NCBI RefSeq assembly: GCF_029215995.1
Contig: NZ_JAEMVB010000014.1
Location: 1-49,942 of the forward strand
DNA from: Sulfurimonas sp. SAG-AH-194-L11
GTDB taxonomy: Bacteria; Campylobacterota; Campylobacteria; Campylobacterales; Sulfurimonadaceae
Direction: 5' to 3'
Length of the DNA stretch: 49,942 nucleotides
The notes under the pieces are model-generated. The model saw only the letters and a list, made by a program, of their open reading frames with translations. It made no database searches and was not told where the DNA came from. A program made the position numbers and the translations under genes. Every line of letters starts with the position of its first letter. Within the stretch, counting starts at the first letter, position 1. Below, one piece after another: positions 18,701-26,547 of the stretch.

Positions 18701-19202
18701 GAGGATCTTGACAAGTCTCTAGTAAAAATATATCTACACCACCATCTATAAGTGCCTTACAAAACTCAGTATAACCCTCATACATTTCATCATAAGAGAT
18801 ATGCCCAAGAGAGGGAAGTTTAGTACCTGGACCTACACTTCCAAGACAAAAACGCGGCTGCTCAGGAGTTGAGAACTCAATACACTTCTCTTTTACAAGT
18901 CTAGCACCAGCCTCTGTTAACTCATAAGCACGGTGACCTATCTGATACTCATCTAAAACCCATGAAAATGAGCCAAAAGTATTTGTAGTGATAAAGTCAG
19001 CTCCAGCAGTTAGGTAAGCATGATAGATTTCATGAAGAACTTCAGGTGCAGTAACATTTAAAAGCTCGTTACAGCCCTCATTACCTTCCCATGCTGCTTC
19101 ACTGATTTGATCATCGCGTTGTTGCAGTTGCGTACCCATAGCCCCATCTATGATGAGGGGACGTGTTTTAATTGTTTCTAGTATGTATTTTTTTGTATTC
19201 AT
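15714..19202 (-). CDS. metH: Cobalamin-dependent methionine synthase
   Basis: Transfers a methyl group from methyltetrahydrofolate through cobalamin to homocysteine. The 1162-residue protein has the full order of modules: a homocysteine domain (residues 1 to about 310, IIDGAMGTQLQQR start, Zn-binding Cys in FNCGTG and GGCCGTTP), a pterin domain (about 330-600, LLIGERSNATGSKAF), a cobalamin-binding region (about 640-880, LGTVKGDVHDVGKN with the axial His), and the SAM-dependent activation domain (to the end, GYSSKGM and RYSFGYAACPDL). Slightly shorter than the E. coli enzyme. It is alone and diverges from the lipoprotein gene at 19366. A cobalamin riboswitch was not recognised in the 163-base gap. 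Confidence 0.96.
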   Translation of the reverse strand: MNTKKYILETIKTRPLIIDGAMGTQLQQRDDQISEAAWEGNEGCNELLNVTAPEVLHEIYHAYLTAGADFITTNTFGSFSWVLDEYQIGHRAYELTEAGARLVKEKCIEFSTPEQPRFCLGSVGPGTKLPSLGHISYDEMYEGYTEFCKALIDGGVDIFLLETCQDPLQIKAALHSCQEANRQKSVEIPIMISVTIELSGTMLIGTDAQTIATILEPFDILSLGFNCGTGPEQVLKHVKTLSELWHKPISVHANAGLPQNRGGYTYYPMGPDEFVVQQEKFLEYDGVSFLGGCCGTTPQHIRALVNAVKDKKPKPATGSHPNAVASLFNTVELMQEPAPLLIGERSNATGSKAFRELLLAEDYEGTLSVAQQQVRAGAHLVDVNVGFAGRDETKDMNEVMGMYAQKIALPLMPDSTQTKGLETALKNIGGKAILNSVNLEDGEPKFDAVCQLAKKYGAALVCLTIDEVGMAKTIEDKLKVADRIIDLATNRHGLKKEDLVFDLLTFTLGSGDEEYFEAGINTIEAIRGLRKKHPEVGAILGLSNISFGLDKDARPYLNSMFLHHCVAAGLTSVIINVKHIIPLNKIPKEEQEICDDLIFNRKPNGEALFTFIEHFSTKEAVDNDAVDEAYLAMSDEEKIAKLLMDGDKDRMIPLVEKARHNIKPELIVNEILIDAMKVVGELFGSGQMQLPFVLQSAETMKKTVDHLNPYLPKVEKEVDTTLALGTVKGDVHDVGKNLVDIILSNNGYKVNNLGIKVDLDKFLQNMEDGHVSALGMSGLLVKSTQVMLENLSTLKEKGITIPILLGGAALTRNFIDDYCRPAYDGPIFYCKDAFDGVTAMSRIEAGNMDTNLHPNAPKSEKKEKKEIVIPPFEELKMPTRDVKVPTPPFWGRREIKLTQQQIEMAFEWINHKILFKSRWGYSSKGMEKEAYQKQLDEVVWPAYEKLKKQFLDEKLFEPTIIYGYWPCRSDDRELLIFDESEGYFSDAEVNRDSLENVRANAVEKFSFPRQRKAPHRALSDFFHSDRHDVIALSCVSAGPKLSDAERLIYDEGNYTEYYQFHGLGVELAEALAEIAHKQVRLDLNIAEGEKPTLADVQMNKYQGSRYSFGYAACPDLELNRPLFNLLKPEEFGIELSETFQIHPEQSTSALVVYHPNATYYNV

Positions 19203-19320
19203 TTTATAAAACTCGAGTTTAAATTATTGGATTTATTCTAGCTAAATTGTCCATAAACATTGCTGTTAATCACTTGCTTAATTCTTGATTTAAGTTTAGT
19301 ATCATAAGAATTAAATACAA

Positions 19321-19326
19321 TATAAT
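19321..19326 (+). promoter_or_regulatory. -10 box TATAAT for the lipoprotein gene at 19366
   Basis: A perfect TATAAT 45 bases before the start, in the AT-rich divergent gap with metH. A ribosome site AAGG at 19357-19360 follows. No metH promoter was clear. Confidence 0.45.
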
Positions 19327-19365
19327 AATTTATTTCATAAAAATGAAACATATTACAAGGAATAT

Positions 19366-20412
19366 ATGATGATAAAAAAAGCTTTTATTACTAGTTTAGT
19401 GGCCACAACATTACTGTTTACAGGATGTGGAGATGAAGCCAGTGAAGGTGAAGATGCATTAGTAACACAACAACTTTTAGATAAAGGAGAGTTCTCAAGT
19501 GTTATTGCGAGAATAGAGCCTACTGCTAGTACAAGTGAAGATTACTTAACTCTAGCAGCTGCATACATGGGAAAAGCTGGATTTGGTCTTTCTAAAATTA
19601 TAGGTATTGTAGCTACAAGTGCTACGGCTACTGGTGGTAATGAATTTTCATCATTTATAGATTCTGCATCAGCTAACAGTACTCCAACTGCACTTAATGA
19701 CTTAGATATAGCAGTTGTGTACTATCAAAAAGTGCTACAAAATAAATGCTTAGACAAAAACATTACACTTGGTGCAGCTGAGGCTGATTTATGTCTTTAT
19801 GTAGGTCTTGCAAATGTTTCTAGTACGGCAGTTACTTTTGGTTATATTGCCGATGATGTCTCAGTCTTATCAGATAATACGGGACGAACAGATGATAAAT
19901 TAACTGCTTCAACTTGTGCCTTAGAATATGCATTTAGTGGTACGATATCTGATGCAAATTGTACTGCTTCAGCAGAGTCAAATATCACTTTTATAGAGAG
20001 TAATCGTACCTACAGTGATATAAATATTACTGTAAATGCTCAAGTCTTTGAATATTTACTCACACCTATTAATCCACTTACAGGAGTACGTAGTACAGCT
20101 ATTACTAATGGAAAATGTACTTTAAATAGTTTTAGTACAAGAGTAGATGATAGTAATGTTACAGGTTATTATGCTTGTCCTATTACCGAGAGTAGTGATG
20201 TGAATACAACAGATATTACAACAGATGAAATCTTAGTTAATGGACTTAATAATGGTCTTGATTCTATTGGTGCTTCTGTTTCAGCTGATGTACAAAGTGA
20301 TATTGACAAGTTTAAAGAAGAAATTTTAGTATCAAGTGGTAGAAGTATTAATGATGCAAATACTACGATTACAACTCAAGATATTATTAACTATCTCAAC
20401 TCTAACAACTAA
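19366..20412 (+). CDS. Unrecognised lipoprotein
   Basis: A 348-residue lipoprotein with a signal peptide and lipobox (LLFTGCGDE, lipidated Cys about residue 21). No family was recognised. The mature part is acidic and Ser/Thr/Asn-rich, with a helical first part (residues about 35-110, resembling a short TPR-like repeat: DYLTLAAAYMGK and DIAVVYYQKVL) and a later stretch with several Cys (NKCLDKN, DLCLYVG, STCALEY, SDANCTAS, NGKCTLN, YYACPIT). Two ATG codons (19366 and 19369) are both possible starts. It is followed 16 bases later by an outer membrane barrel gene, so it may be a partner of that barrel. Confidence 0.6.
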   Translation: MMIKKAFITSLVATTLLFTGCGDEASEGEDALVTQQLLDKGEFSSVIARIEPTASTSEDYLTLAAAYMGKAGFGLSKIIGIVATSATATGGNEFSSFIDSASANSTPTALNDLDIAVVYYQKVLQNKCLDKNITLGAAEADLCLYVGLANVSSTAVTFGYIADDVSVLSDNTGRTDDKLTASTCALEYAFSGTISDANCTASAESNITFIESNRTYSDINITVNAQVFEYLLTPINPLTGVRSTAITNGKCTLNSFSTRVDDSNVTGYYACPITESSDVNTTDITTDEILVNGLNNGLDSIGASVSADVQSDIDKFKEEILVSSGRSINDANTTITTQDIINYLNSNN

Positions 20413-20428
20413 ATATAAGGTAATTAAA

Positions 20429-21598
20429 ATGAAAAAAATAGTTCTTACAGCACTTTTGGGTGCTACTACTTCACTTATGGCACTTGGTGCTGAACATGCT
20501 TACCTCTACAAAGATCCACGCATAATGGGAATGGGTGGTGCAAATATAGCAGTAGGAGGCTACTCCACATCTGTGTTTAGTAACCCAGCAGGTTTAGCAA
20601 GTATAGAAAAAGATGAAGGTTTTATAGTAGATATTTTAAGTATTGGCGTCTCTACAAGTTCACAAACACAAGAATTTATTTCTGATTTGGATGAAGCGGG
20701 AAGTAATGATGTTTTAGTTCAAGCTGTTATTGAAAAATATAGTGGGGAAGCTTTTAATATCTCAGCGAATAATTATAGTTCTATTTCAAAAAATTCTGAT
20801 AGCTTTGCTTGGAGTGTAGGACTACTCGCAGCAGCAGATATAAATTTTATAGTACATGGAAACGGTAGTGCAAATGGTGCAGCCCTTGAAGTTGCTGGCC
20901 GGACATATGCTGGTGTAGTAACAGGGGTCGCAAAAGATTTCTATACGAGTATAGGAGAGTTTGATGTGGGAATAGGTGCAAAATTTATCACACAAAAGTC
21001 TTATGAGGGGCCAGTATATACTTCTGAGTTAACACAAGATAATGCCTTAGAAAACCTTCAAAACAAATATGAAAAAACAGCATCAGGTATAGGGGCAGAT
21101 TTAGGTGTGACATATAAACCTTTTGGGAATGATGGCTTTTGGAATCCTGCCTTTGGTATTAGTCTACTAAATGTAGGGACAATGAGTATGGATGATAATT
21201 ATGGTGGACAGCCAATGACTCTTAACCTTGGTGCTTCTATTAGCCCTGAAGTTGGATTTTTGAGTAAACTTGTCTTTGCAGTTGATTATGTTGATGTAAT
21301 GAATGCTAGTCAAACAAGAGTCTATACATATGCTGCGGATAGAGTGACTTATGTAGATTATACAGAGAATGATCCGATGAAACGCTTACGTTTAGGTGCC
21401 GGTTTTGGTTTGCTTAATACTTCTCTTTTTTCATTAACACTTAATGCAGGTCTTTATAATACACAATACACTGCTGGTGTTGATATGGCACTCTCTATTA
21501 TAAAATTAAATTTTGCAACATATGAAGAGCAGATAGGAACAGGTACAGCAAATATACCTGATCGAAGATATATAGTACAACTTGGAATAGGTTGGTAA
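20429..21598 (+). CDS. Outer membrane barrel protein, TraF/OmpP1-like
   Basis: A 389-residue secreted protein with a signal peptide (to about residue 18, LMALGAE). The Gly-rich start (AYLYKDPRIMGMGGANIAVGGYS) and SNPAGLASI match the F-plasmid TraF-type or OmpP1-like barrel families (PF13729 from memory). It ends in GIGW, an aromatic last strand as in outer membrane barrels. I use the ATG at 20429, with AAGG at 20417-20420 and a typical signal peptide; the longer open frame from 20336 lies inside the previous gene. It forms a pair with the lipoprotein gene at 19366. Distinct in sequence from the porin at 421. Confidence 0.75.
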   Translation: MKKIVLTALLGATTSLMALGAEHAYLYKDPRIMGMGGANIAVGGYSTSVFSNPAGLASIEKDEGFIVDILSIGVSTSSQTQEFISDLDEAGSNDVLVQAVIEKYSGEAFNISANNYSSISKNSDSFAWSVGLLAAADINFIVHGNGSANGAALEVAGRTYAGVVTGVAKDFYTSIGEFDVGIGAKFITQKSYEGPVYTSELTQDNALENLQNKYEKTASGIGADLGVTYKPFGNDGFWNPAFGISLLNVGTMSMDDNYGGQPMTLNLGASISPEVGFLSKLVFAVDYVDVMNASQTRVYTYAADRVTYVDYTENDPMKRLRLGAGFGLLNTSLFSLTLNAGLYNTQYTAGVDMALSIIKLNFATYEEQIGTGTANIPDRRYIVQLGIGW

Positions 21599-21628
21599 AG
21601 TAGAATTATAACATTACATAAGGTATAA

Positions 21629-21656
21629 ATATAAATAAAATAAATTTTATTTATAT
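21629..21656. repeat. Perfect 13-bp AT-only inverted repeat before ccoG
   Basis: ATATAAATAAAAT and ATTTTATTTATAT with a two-base spacer, all A and T. It lies 17 bases before the TATAAT (21673-21678) and could bend DNA, form a weak stem, or bind a regulator. It also lies 30 bases after the preceding stop codon, so it may serve as the end of that transcript. Confidence 0.6.
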
Positions 21657-21672
21657 CTTATCTGAACTTTGC

Positions 21673-21678
21673 TATAAT
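21673..21678 (+). promoter_or_regulatory. -10 box TATAAT for ccoG
   Basis: A perfect TATAAT preceded by TTTGC (extended form), 34 bases before the ATG. GGAG at 21695-21698 is the ribosome site. An AT-only palindrome lies just upstream. Confidence 0.6.
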
Positions 21679-21706
21679 TTTTGAAAATTAGACTGGAGTA
21701 CACATA

Positions 21707-23152
21707 ATGAATACAAAATCAAATGAGTTTACTATAGCAAAACCATGGAGATATAAACGATACTATCTTTATGCTTTTGCTACAATATTTACACTAATAC
21801 TACCGTGGATTAAAGTCAACGGAAACCACTTCTTTTTACTGAGCTTTGACAAGTTACAGTTACATCTCGCTTTTGTTCGCTTTGATATGCAAGAGTTTTA
21901 CTTGTTGCCATTTTTACTAATGTTAATGTTTTTAGGTATTTTCGCTATCACTGTTTTAGGTGGACGTGTCTTTTGTGGTTGGTTATGTCCGCAGACTATT
22001 TTTCGTGTGTTTTATCGAGATTTGATTGAGACGACGATAGTAGGATTACGAAAACGTATAAAGAACAAGCAAGAAGAGCCAGATATGTCTCTGAGAAAAA
22101 ACAAAATAAAAAAAGCGATAGCAGTAGGAATAGCTATTCCCCTCTCGCTTTTAGCAGCAGCAGATTTTTTATGGTATTTTGTTCCTCCGGAGGATTTCTT
22201 TTCATATCTTAGTGATATTCCTAATCACTGGACTCTCTTTGGGATAGTGATTGGAGTAGCACTATTTTTACTTTATGACATCATTATTTTAAAAGAGAAC
22301 TTTTGTGTTTATGTATGTCCATATTCTAGAGTGCAATCAATTTTATATGATGAGCATACTATTATGGCACTTTATAATCCGCACAGAGGCGGGAAAATAT
22401 ATGATGAACATCACAATAAGCTTGTAACTAAACAGAAAGATTTACTTGCAGTAGATCCAAATGCTGAGTGTACAACATGTCAGGCTTGTGTGACTGTTTG
22501 TCCAACACATATTGATATACGTAAAGGATTACAGTTGGAGTGTATAAACTGTCTTGAGTGTGTTGATGCATGTACAACTGTTATGGGAAAACTGGGAAAA
22601 GAGTCGCTTGTAACATGGTCGAGTGATTATGAGATAATTGAGAAAAAGGGTAAAACTAAATATTTCCGTCCTAAGATTATTGGTTATATTGTTCTACTCC
22701 TTGGTATTAGTGTTATTCTTGGTATGATGGGTAGTAAAAAAGAGCATATGCTTTTAAACATAAACAAAGAAAATCGTCTCTACTCAACAAAAGTTATGCC
22801 TGATGGCAAAGTGAGAGTAAATAACTCATATGTGTTTTTATTACAAAATACACAATCGCAAACGATGAAGTTTTATTTTGAAGTTATTCCACCAAAAGGT
22901 ATGGAAGGTAAGATCAAGATTCTTAAACCGACTAAAGCTTTTAATGCACAGCCTGGTGTAAAAAAGAAAAAGATTGTTACACTTAGTACTACAGATACTT
23001 TAGTACATAACCCTATAAAAGACAGTGTGATTCCGATTACGATTCATGCATATGCTCTAGATAAAGATGGTAAAAAAAGCGAAAAGATATCTGTACTAAG
23101 AAAATCAAGTTTTATCTATCCAAAAGAGAGTGTTTTAAAGGCTAGTAAATAG
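21707..23152 (+). CDS. ccoG: CcoG/RdxA/FixG-type ferredoxin membrane protein
   Basis: A membrane-bound 4Fe-4S protein that helps assemble cbb3-type cytochrome oxidase; in some bacteria it reduces copper. The 481 residues show hydrophobic helices in the first 200 (with GGRVFCGWLCPQTIFR and ENFCVYVCPYSRVQSI), then the two-cluster ferredoxin motif CTTCQACVTVCP and CINCLECVDACTTVMG near residues 255-300, a further helix (IIGYIVLLLGISVILGM) and an Ig-like periplasmic domain. ccoNOPQ are not near, so the oxidase genes lie elsewhere. It has its own promoter. Cbb3 oxidase is the expected electron sink for the Sox pathway. Confidence 0.92.
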   Translation: MNTKSNEFTIAKPWRYKRYYLYAFATIFTLILPWIKVNGNHFFLLSFDKLQLHLAFVRFDMQEFYLLPFLLMLMFLGIFAITVLGGRVFCGWLCPQTIFRVFYRDLIETTIVGLRKRIKNKQEEPDMSLRKNKIKKAIAVGIAIPLSLLAAADFLWYFVPPEDFFSYLSDIPNHWTLFGIVIGVALFLLYDIIILKENFCVYVCPYSRVQSILYDEHTIMALYNPHRGGKIYDEHHNKLVTKQKDLLAVDPNAECTTCQACVTVCPTHIDIRKGLQLECINCLECVDACTTVMGKLGKESLVTWSSDYEIIEKKGKTKYFRPKIIGYIVLLLGISVILGMMGSKKEHMLLNINKENRLYSTKVMPDGKVRVNNSYVFLLQNTQSQTMKFYFEVIPPKGMEGKIKILKPTKAFNAQPGVKKKKIVTLSTTDTLVHNPIKDSVIPITIHAYALDKDGKKSEKISVLRKSSFIYPKESVLKASK

Positions 23153-23160
23153 TGATACGA

Positions 23161-23186
23161 GGATGTGCAAATCGCACTCCTTCTAT
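23161..23186 (+). terminator. Possible terminator after ccoG
   Basis: A short stem (GGAtGTGC with GCACTCC around AAATC, one bulged T) lies eight bases after the ccoG stop, followed by TTCTATA. The stem is short and the T run poor, so it is a weak call. Confidence 0.35.
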
Positions 23187-23214
23187 ACCCTCTATAAATA
23201 AAATAGCTTTTAGG

Positions 23215-23220
23215 TATAAT
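23215..23220 (+). promoter_or_regulatory. -10 box TATAAT for the YeiH-type gene
   Basis: A perfect TATAAT 46 bases before the ATG at 23261, in the gap after ccoG. AAAGGA is close to the start codon. Confidence 0.5.
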
Positions 23221-23260
23221 TGCATTTACATATAAAATTATTCAAATACAAAGGATTTAG

Positions 23261-24271
23261 ATGTTAAGAATATCTAAATATAAAAAACATACTAGAGGTT
23301 TACTTGCAAGTATTGTCGTAGCAATTATGGCATATACTGTTACTGAGTTTATATCGTTTAGCACAGCCACAGTTGCTATTATTCTTGGAATGCTAGTTGG
23401 AAATATATTTTTTAAGACTTTTCATGGAGATGGATCACACTATAAAGCAGGTGTAAAGTTTGCAGAGAAAGATCTTTTAATGTTTGCTATCGCTTTAATG
23501 GGGATAAACCTTAACTTTACAATGCTTGCCAACTTAGGTATACAAACTATTCTTATTATTGTTGCAGGAATGGTGTTTACCATTTTTATGGGTATTCTTT
23601 TAGGAAAACTTTTCAAACTTAATCCACAACTCTCACTGATGATTGGTATAGGTAATGGTGTCTGTGGAAGCTCTGCAATTGCTGCTACATCAGGTGTGGC
23701 CAAAGTAAAAAGTAATGATATAGGTGTAAGTATAGCTCTTGTAAACCTTATGGGAACGGTAGGTATCTTCTTAGCACCTGCGTTGGCACACTTTTTAGGT
23801 TTTAGTGATATTCAAGCAGGTATTTATACAGGAAATACTCTTCAAGCTGTTGGACAAGCAGTTGCAGCAGGTTTTAGTATTTCAGATGAAGCTGGACACT
23901 ATGCAACAGTTGTGAAGATGGGAAGAGTTTTACTTCTAGTACCTCTTGTGCTGATTTTAATATATATAGCTAAAAGAGAGAGCAAAAAAAATTCTGAAGG
24001 TGTAAATGAAAAAGTAAAAGTAGGCATACCATTTTTTATACTTTGGTTTGTATTTTTCTCAGTTGTAGCTTCACTTGGACTACTCCCAAAAGAGATTGAA
24101 ACACTTATTGGAACTATAAGTCATTACATCACACTTGTTGCTATGAGTGCAATAGGACTTATGATACACTTTGGAACAATTGTTAAAACTGCGGGAACAG
24201 CATTTAAAGTCTCTTCTATTCTTTTTACCTTACAGTTAATGTTTAGTGCCTTACTTATCAGTATGTTGTAA
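23261..24271 (+). CDS. YeiH-family inner membrane transporter (putative sulfate exporter)
   Basis: A 336-residue integral membrane protein with about nine to eleven hydrophobic helices. The UPF0324/YeiH family signature is present: ALMGINLNF, then GNGVCGSSAIAATSGV with Cys, then GNTLQAVGQAVAAGF. Family members are annotated as putative sulfate exporters, but direct transport data are scarce as far as I recall. In a thiosulfate oxidiser, exporting sulfate or importing another sulfur anion would fit. It is a single gene with a promoter of its own and the next promoter only 12 bases after it. Confidence 0.82.
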   Translation: MLRISKYKKHTRGLLASIVVAIMAYTVTEFISFSTATVAIILGMLVGNIFFKTFHGDGSHYKAGVKFAEKDLLMFAIALMGINLNFTMLANLGIQTILIIVAGMVFTIFMGILLGKLFKLNPQLSLMIGIGNGVCGSSAIAATSGVAKVKSNDIGVSIALVNLMGTVGIFLAPALAHFLGFSDIQAGIYTGNTLQAVGQAVAAGFSISDEAGHYATVVKMGRVLLLVPLVLILIYIAKRESKKNSEGVNEKVKVGIPFFILWFVFFSVVASLGLLPKEIETLIGTISHYITLVAMSAIGLMIHFGTIVKTAGTAFKVSSILFTLQLMFSALLISML

Positions 24272-24282
24272 TAAAAGTTAGA

Positions 24283-24288
24283 TATAAT
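24283..24288 (+). promoter_or_regulatory. -10 box TATAAT before the unknown/LapB-like/rnc/aroC operon
   Basis: AGATATAATC gives a perfect TATAAT 39 bases before the ATG at 24327. CAGGAG at 24312-24317 is a good ribosome site. It would start the transcript that covers the next four genes. Confidence 0.5.
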
Positions 24289-24326
24289 CTATTATCTAGA
24301 GATAGTAACTACAGGAGCAAAAGAGC

Positions 24327-24794
24327 ATGTCAAACTTACCAAGTACATTAAACTCATTTTGGCTCTGGAGAGAAATCTCTTCTAAACTTGGTGTTTCAAA
24401 CCCAGCATATAAGTACTGGGTCACTACACCAAGTCTAAAACTCAACAACAAATATGTTTTTTTAAAAAAAGAGACCCTCCCTCCAAAACATAAACACATA
24501 GAAGAGATACTAACAGACCTCTCCGGGCATTTACCTATAAAATATGCTTCTGATCAGCTTCATGTGAATGAGCATCTTTTCTCTAGTGATAAAATGAAAC
24601 TTCATTCTGAATTTGAGTATAAGTTTGTAGAAGATGTAAAATTTGTAAATATTAAAAAGTTTTTTCGTGAAAATGGAATTAAAGTAACAAAAAACTCTCT
24701 TGTACAGTTAGGAAAACTTCGAGATTTAGAACTGAGTTCTGATTCGACTTTTTATAGACTTAGAGATGATTATGCTGTGGTAGTATACGACTAA
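24327..24794 (+). CDS. Unknown 155-residue cytoplasmic protein
   Basis: I do not recognise this family. It has no signal peptide or membrane segment. The start has aromatic residues in a helical stretch (FWLWREISSKLG) that resembles half of a helix-turn-helix, and the end is basic and helical (NIKKFFRENGIKVTKNSLVQLGKL) followed by a beta-like tail ending VVVYD. The stop overlaps the ATG of the next gene (TAATG). rnhA occupies this general position before rnc in some Campylobacterota, but this protein lacks the RNase H metal-binding residues. Its conserved-looking operon place with the LapB-like gene, rnc and aroC suggests a constitutive cellular role. Confidence 0.6.
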   Translation: MSNLPSTLNSFWLWREISSKLGVSNPAYKYWVTTPSLKLNNKYVFLKKETLPPKHKHIEEILTDLSGHLPIKYASDQLHVNEHLFSSDKMKLHSEFEYKFVEDVKFVNIKKFFRENGIKVTKNSLVQLGKLRDLELSSDSTFYRLRDDYAVVVYD

Positions 24795-25840
24795 TGAATT
24801 CATTTTTTATAGAGTTTCGTGATCCCCTTTTTTCAATTATTGTCTTTTTTAGTCTTGTTTTTACTATTACATTTTTTTCTTACTGGTGGAATAAATATAA
24901 ACATAATGAAGACTCTAAGTACTTAGATAAATTTTTAAAACAGTTCTCCGCATTACCATCCAAGGATGAACTTAAAGTCCTTATAAGTAGTGGAGATTTA
25001 TCTGAAAAATCGTGGATTTTACTAGCACACTCTTATTATAAAAGTGGTAATTACGAAAAAAGTATAGAAATTTATAATGAGATACTTAATATTGCCACTA
25101 GTAAAAACAGACAAGAAACTATGTTTTTACTTGGCAGAACATATTTAAAAGCTGGTTTTTTAGAACGTGCTAAACAGATATTTTTAAATATTCTTAAAAC
25201 AAATCCTCGAACACCAGAAGCTTTAAAGGCTTTACTCTTAGTATATGAGCAGATGAGAGACTATAAGTCTGCTTTAGATGTGCTAGAACCATTAGAAGAG
25301 TTAGATGAGGATATCAGCCTTGAGGGGACTTATCTACGAGTGATGGCTATACTTCATAACAATAAGATAACACAAGATGAAAAAAGTCAAAAACTTTTAG
25401 AAATTTATAAAAAATCACATCTACTTGTTTATATGCTATTTGAATATCTATTTTTACACACTCCTGCTTTAGCTTGGGAGCATTTTGACCATTCTAAAAG
25501 TGAATTACTGAGTGATATTTTATGGAAGATAGAACCAAAGGATTTGAATTTAGATATAATTTCACAAAACGGCTATTTACGTGAACTTTATAGTGCTCGT
25601 GGAGATATTAAGTTGGCAAAATCGAGTTCAGTTTTTGAACTGGATGTACTTATAAAACTTCAAGGAAAAGCTAGAGCAACTTTGAATTTTGAGTATATGT
25701 GTGATGATTGTAAAACTATCCATCCTTTCGCATTTCATCGTTGCCCTTCGTGTCATTCTATAGGAAGTGTTCATGTTGAGTGCCAACTAAGTAAAGATTT
25801 TTATAAAGAGATAGGTGAAGAAAATAATTCATTTCAGTAA
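24794..25840 (+). CDS. LapB/YciM-like TPR protein with a C-terminal zinc ribbon
   Basis: A 348-residue protein with one N-terminal membrane segment (about residues 10-30, FSIIVFFSLVFTITFF), several TPR-like helices (about 60-260, WILLAHSYYKSGNYEKSIEIY and LLGRTYLKAGFLERAKQIF), and a C-terminal four-Cys metal site at C303-x2-C306 and C317-x2-C320. The same layout (membrane helix, TPRs, rubredoxin-like ribbon) is that of LapB, which controls LpxC breakdown and so lipopolysaccharide level in gammaproteobacteria. The assignment is by architecture, and sequence similarity is probably low. It lies between an unknown gene and rnc, both tightly coupled (TAATG before it). Confidence 0.7.
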   Translation: MNSFFIEFRDPLFSIIVFFSLVFTITFFSYWWNKYKHNEDSKYLDKFLKQFSALPSKDELKVLISSGDLSEKSWILLAHSYYKSGNYEKSIEIYNEILNIATSKNRQETMFLLGRTYLKAGFLERAKQIFLNILKTNPRTPEALKALLLVYEQMRDYKSALDVLEPLEELDEDISLEGTYLRVMAILHNNKITQDEKSQKLLEIYKKSHLLVYMLFEYLFLHTPALAWEHFDHSKSELLSDILWKIEPKDLNLDIISQNGYLRELYSARGDIKLAKSSSVFELDVLIKLQGKARATLNFEYMCDDCKTIHPFAFHRCPSCHSIGSVHVECQLSKDFYKEIGEENNSFQ

Positions 25841-25866
25841 ATTTCATAATTTAAAAAGAGAAAGAT

Positions 25867-26547
25867 ATGCATAAAAATATAAAAACATTAGAAACACAAC
25901 TTGATTATGTCTTTAAAGATAAATCACTAATCATAGAGGCTTTGACACATAAAAGTTATAAACAAAATTATGATAATGAGCGTTTAGAGTTTCTTGGAGA
26001 TGCTGTGCTTGACCTTATTGTAGGAGAGTATCTTTTTACTAAGTTTAGAAACTCTGATGAGGGTAAACTCTCAAAAATAAGAGCTTCACTTGTAAATGAA
26101 ACAGGTTTTGATAAGCTTGCAAGATCTTTGCACTTAGGTGACTATATACTACTTTCTAATGCAGAAGATAATAATGGTGGACGAGAAAAATCTTCACTAC
26201 TTTCTAATGCTTTTGAAGCAGTTATGGGAGCTATTTATCTTGAAGCAGGTTTAGAAGTTGTGAGTAAAATAGCTATCAAACTTATTGAGAGTAACCATGA
26301 AGAGATTTCTCTTGATTCACTATTTCGTGATTTTAAAACGACACTTCAAGAGCTAACACAGGCTCGTTTTGGTATTACACCTGAGTATATAGTAATGGCG
26401 AGTCGTGGTCCAGATCATCTAAAAGAGTTTGAGATGGGTGTATTTATAGAAGGTAAAGAGTATGCTAGAGCAACTGGAAAAAGTAAAAAGATAGCACAAC
26501 AAGAGGCAGCTGAAATAGCTGTAAAACTCTTAAAAGAGGAAAAATAG
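25867..26547 (+). CDS. rnc: Ribonuclease III
   Basis: Cuts double-stranded RNA in rRNA precursors and some mRNAs. The catalytic signature NERLEFLGDAVLDLIVGE near residue 37-54 has the metal-binding Glu and Asp. A second acidic cluster appears at NAFEAVMGAIYLEAG. The C-terminal double-stranded RNA-binding domain spans about residues 153-226 (TLQELTQARFGITPEY and ATGKSKKIAQQEAAEIA). Length of 226 residues is standard. aroC follows with a one-base overlap (TAGTG). Confidence 0.97.
   Translation: MHKNIKTLETQLDYVFKDKSLIIEALTHKSYKQNYDNERLEFLGDAVLDLIVGEYLFTKFRNSDEGKLSKIRASLVNETGFDKLARSLHLGDYILLSNAEDNNGGREKSSLLSNAFEAVMGAIYLEAGLEVVSKIAIKLIESNHEEISLDSLFRDFKTTLQELTQARFGITPEYIVMASRGPDHLKEFEMGVFIEGKEYARATGKSKKIAQQEAAEIAVKLLKEEK

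Noticed and set aside
20336..20428. Longer N-terminus for the outer membrane barrel gene
   Set aside because: The extra 31 residues lie inside the preceding lipoprotein gene, and the ATG at 20429 has a ribosome site and a proper signal peptide.
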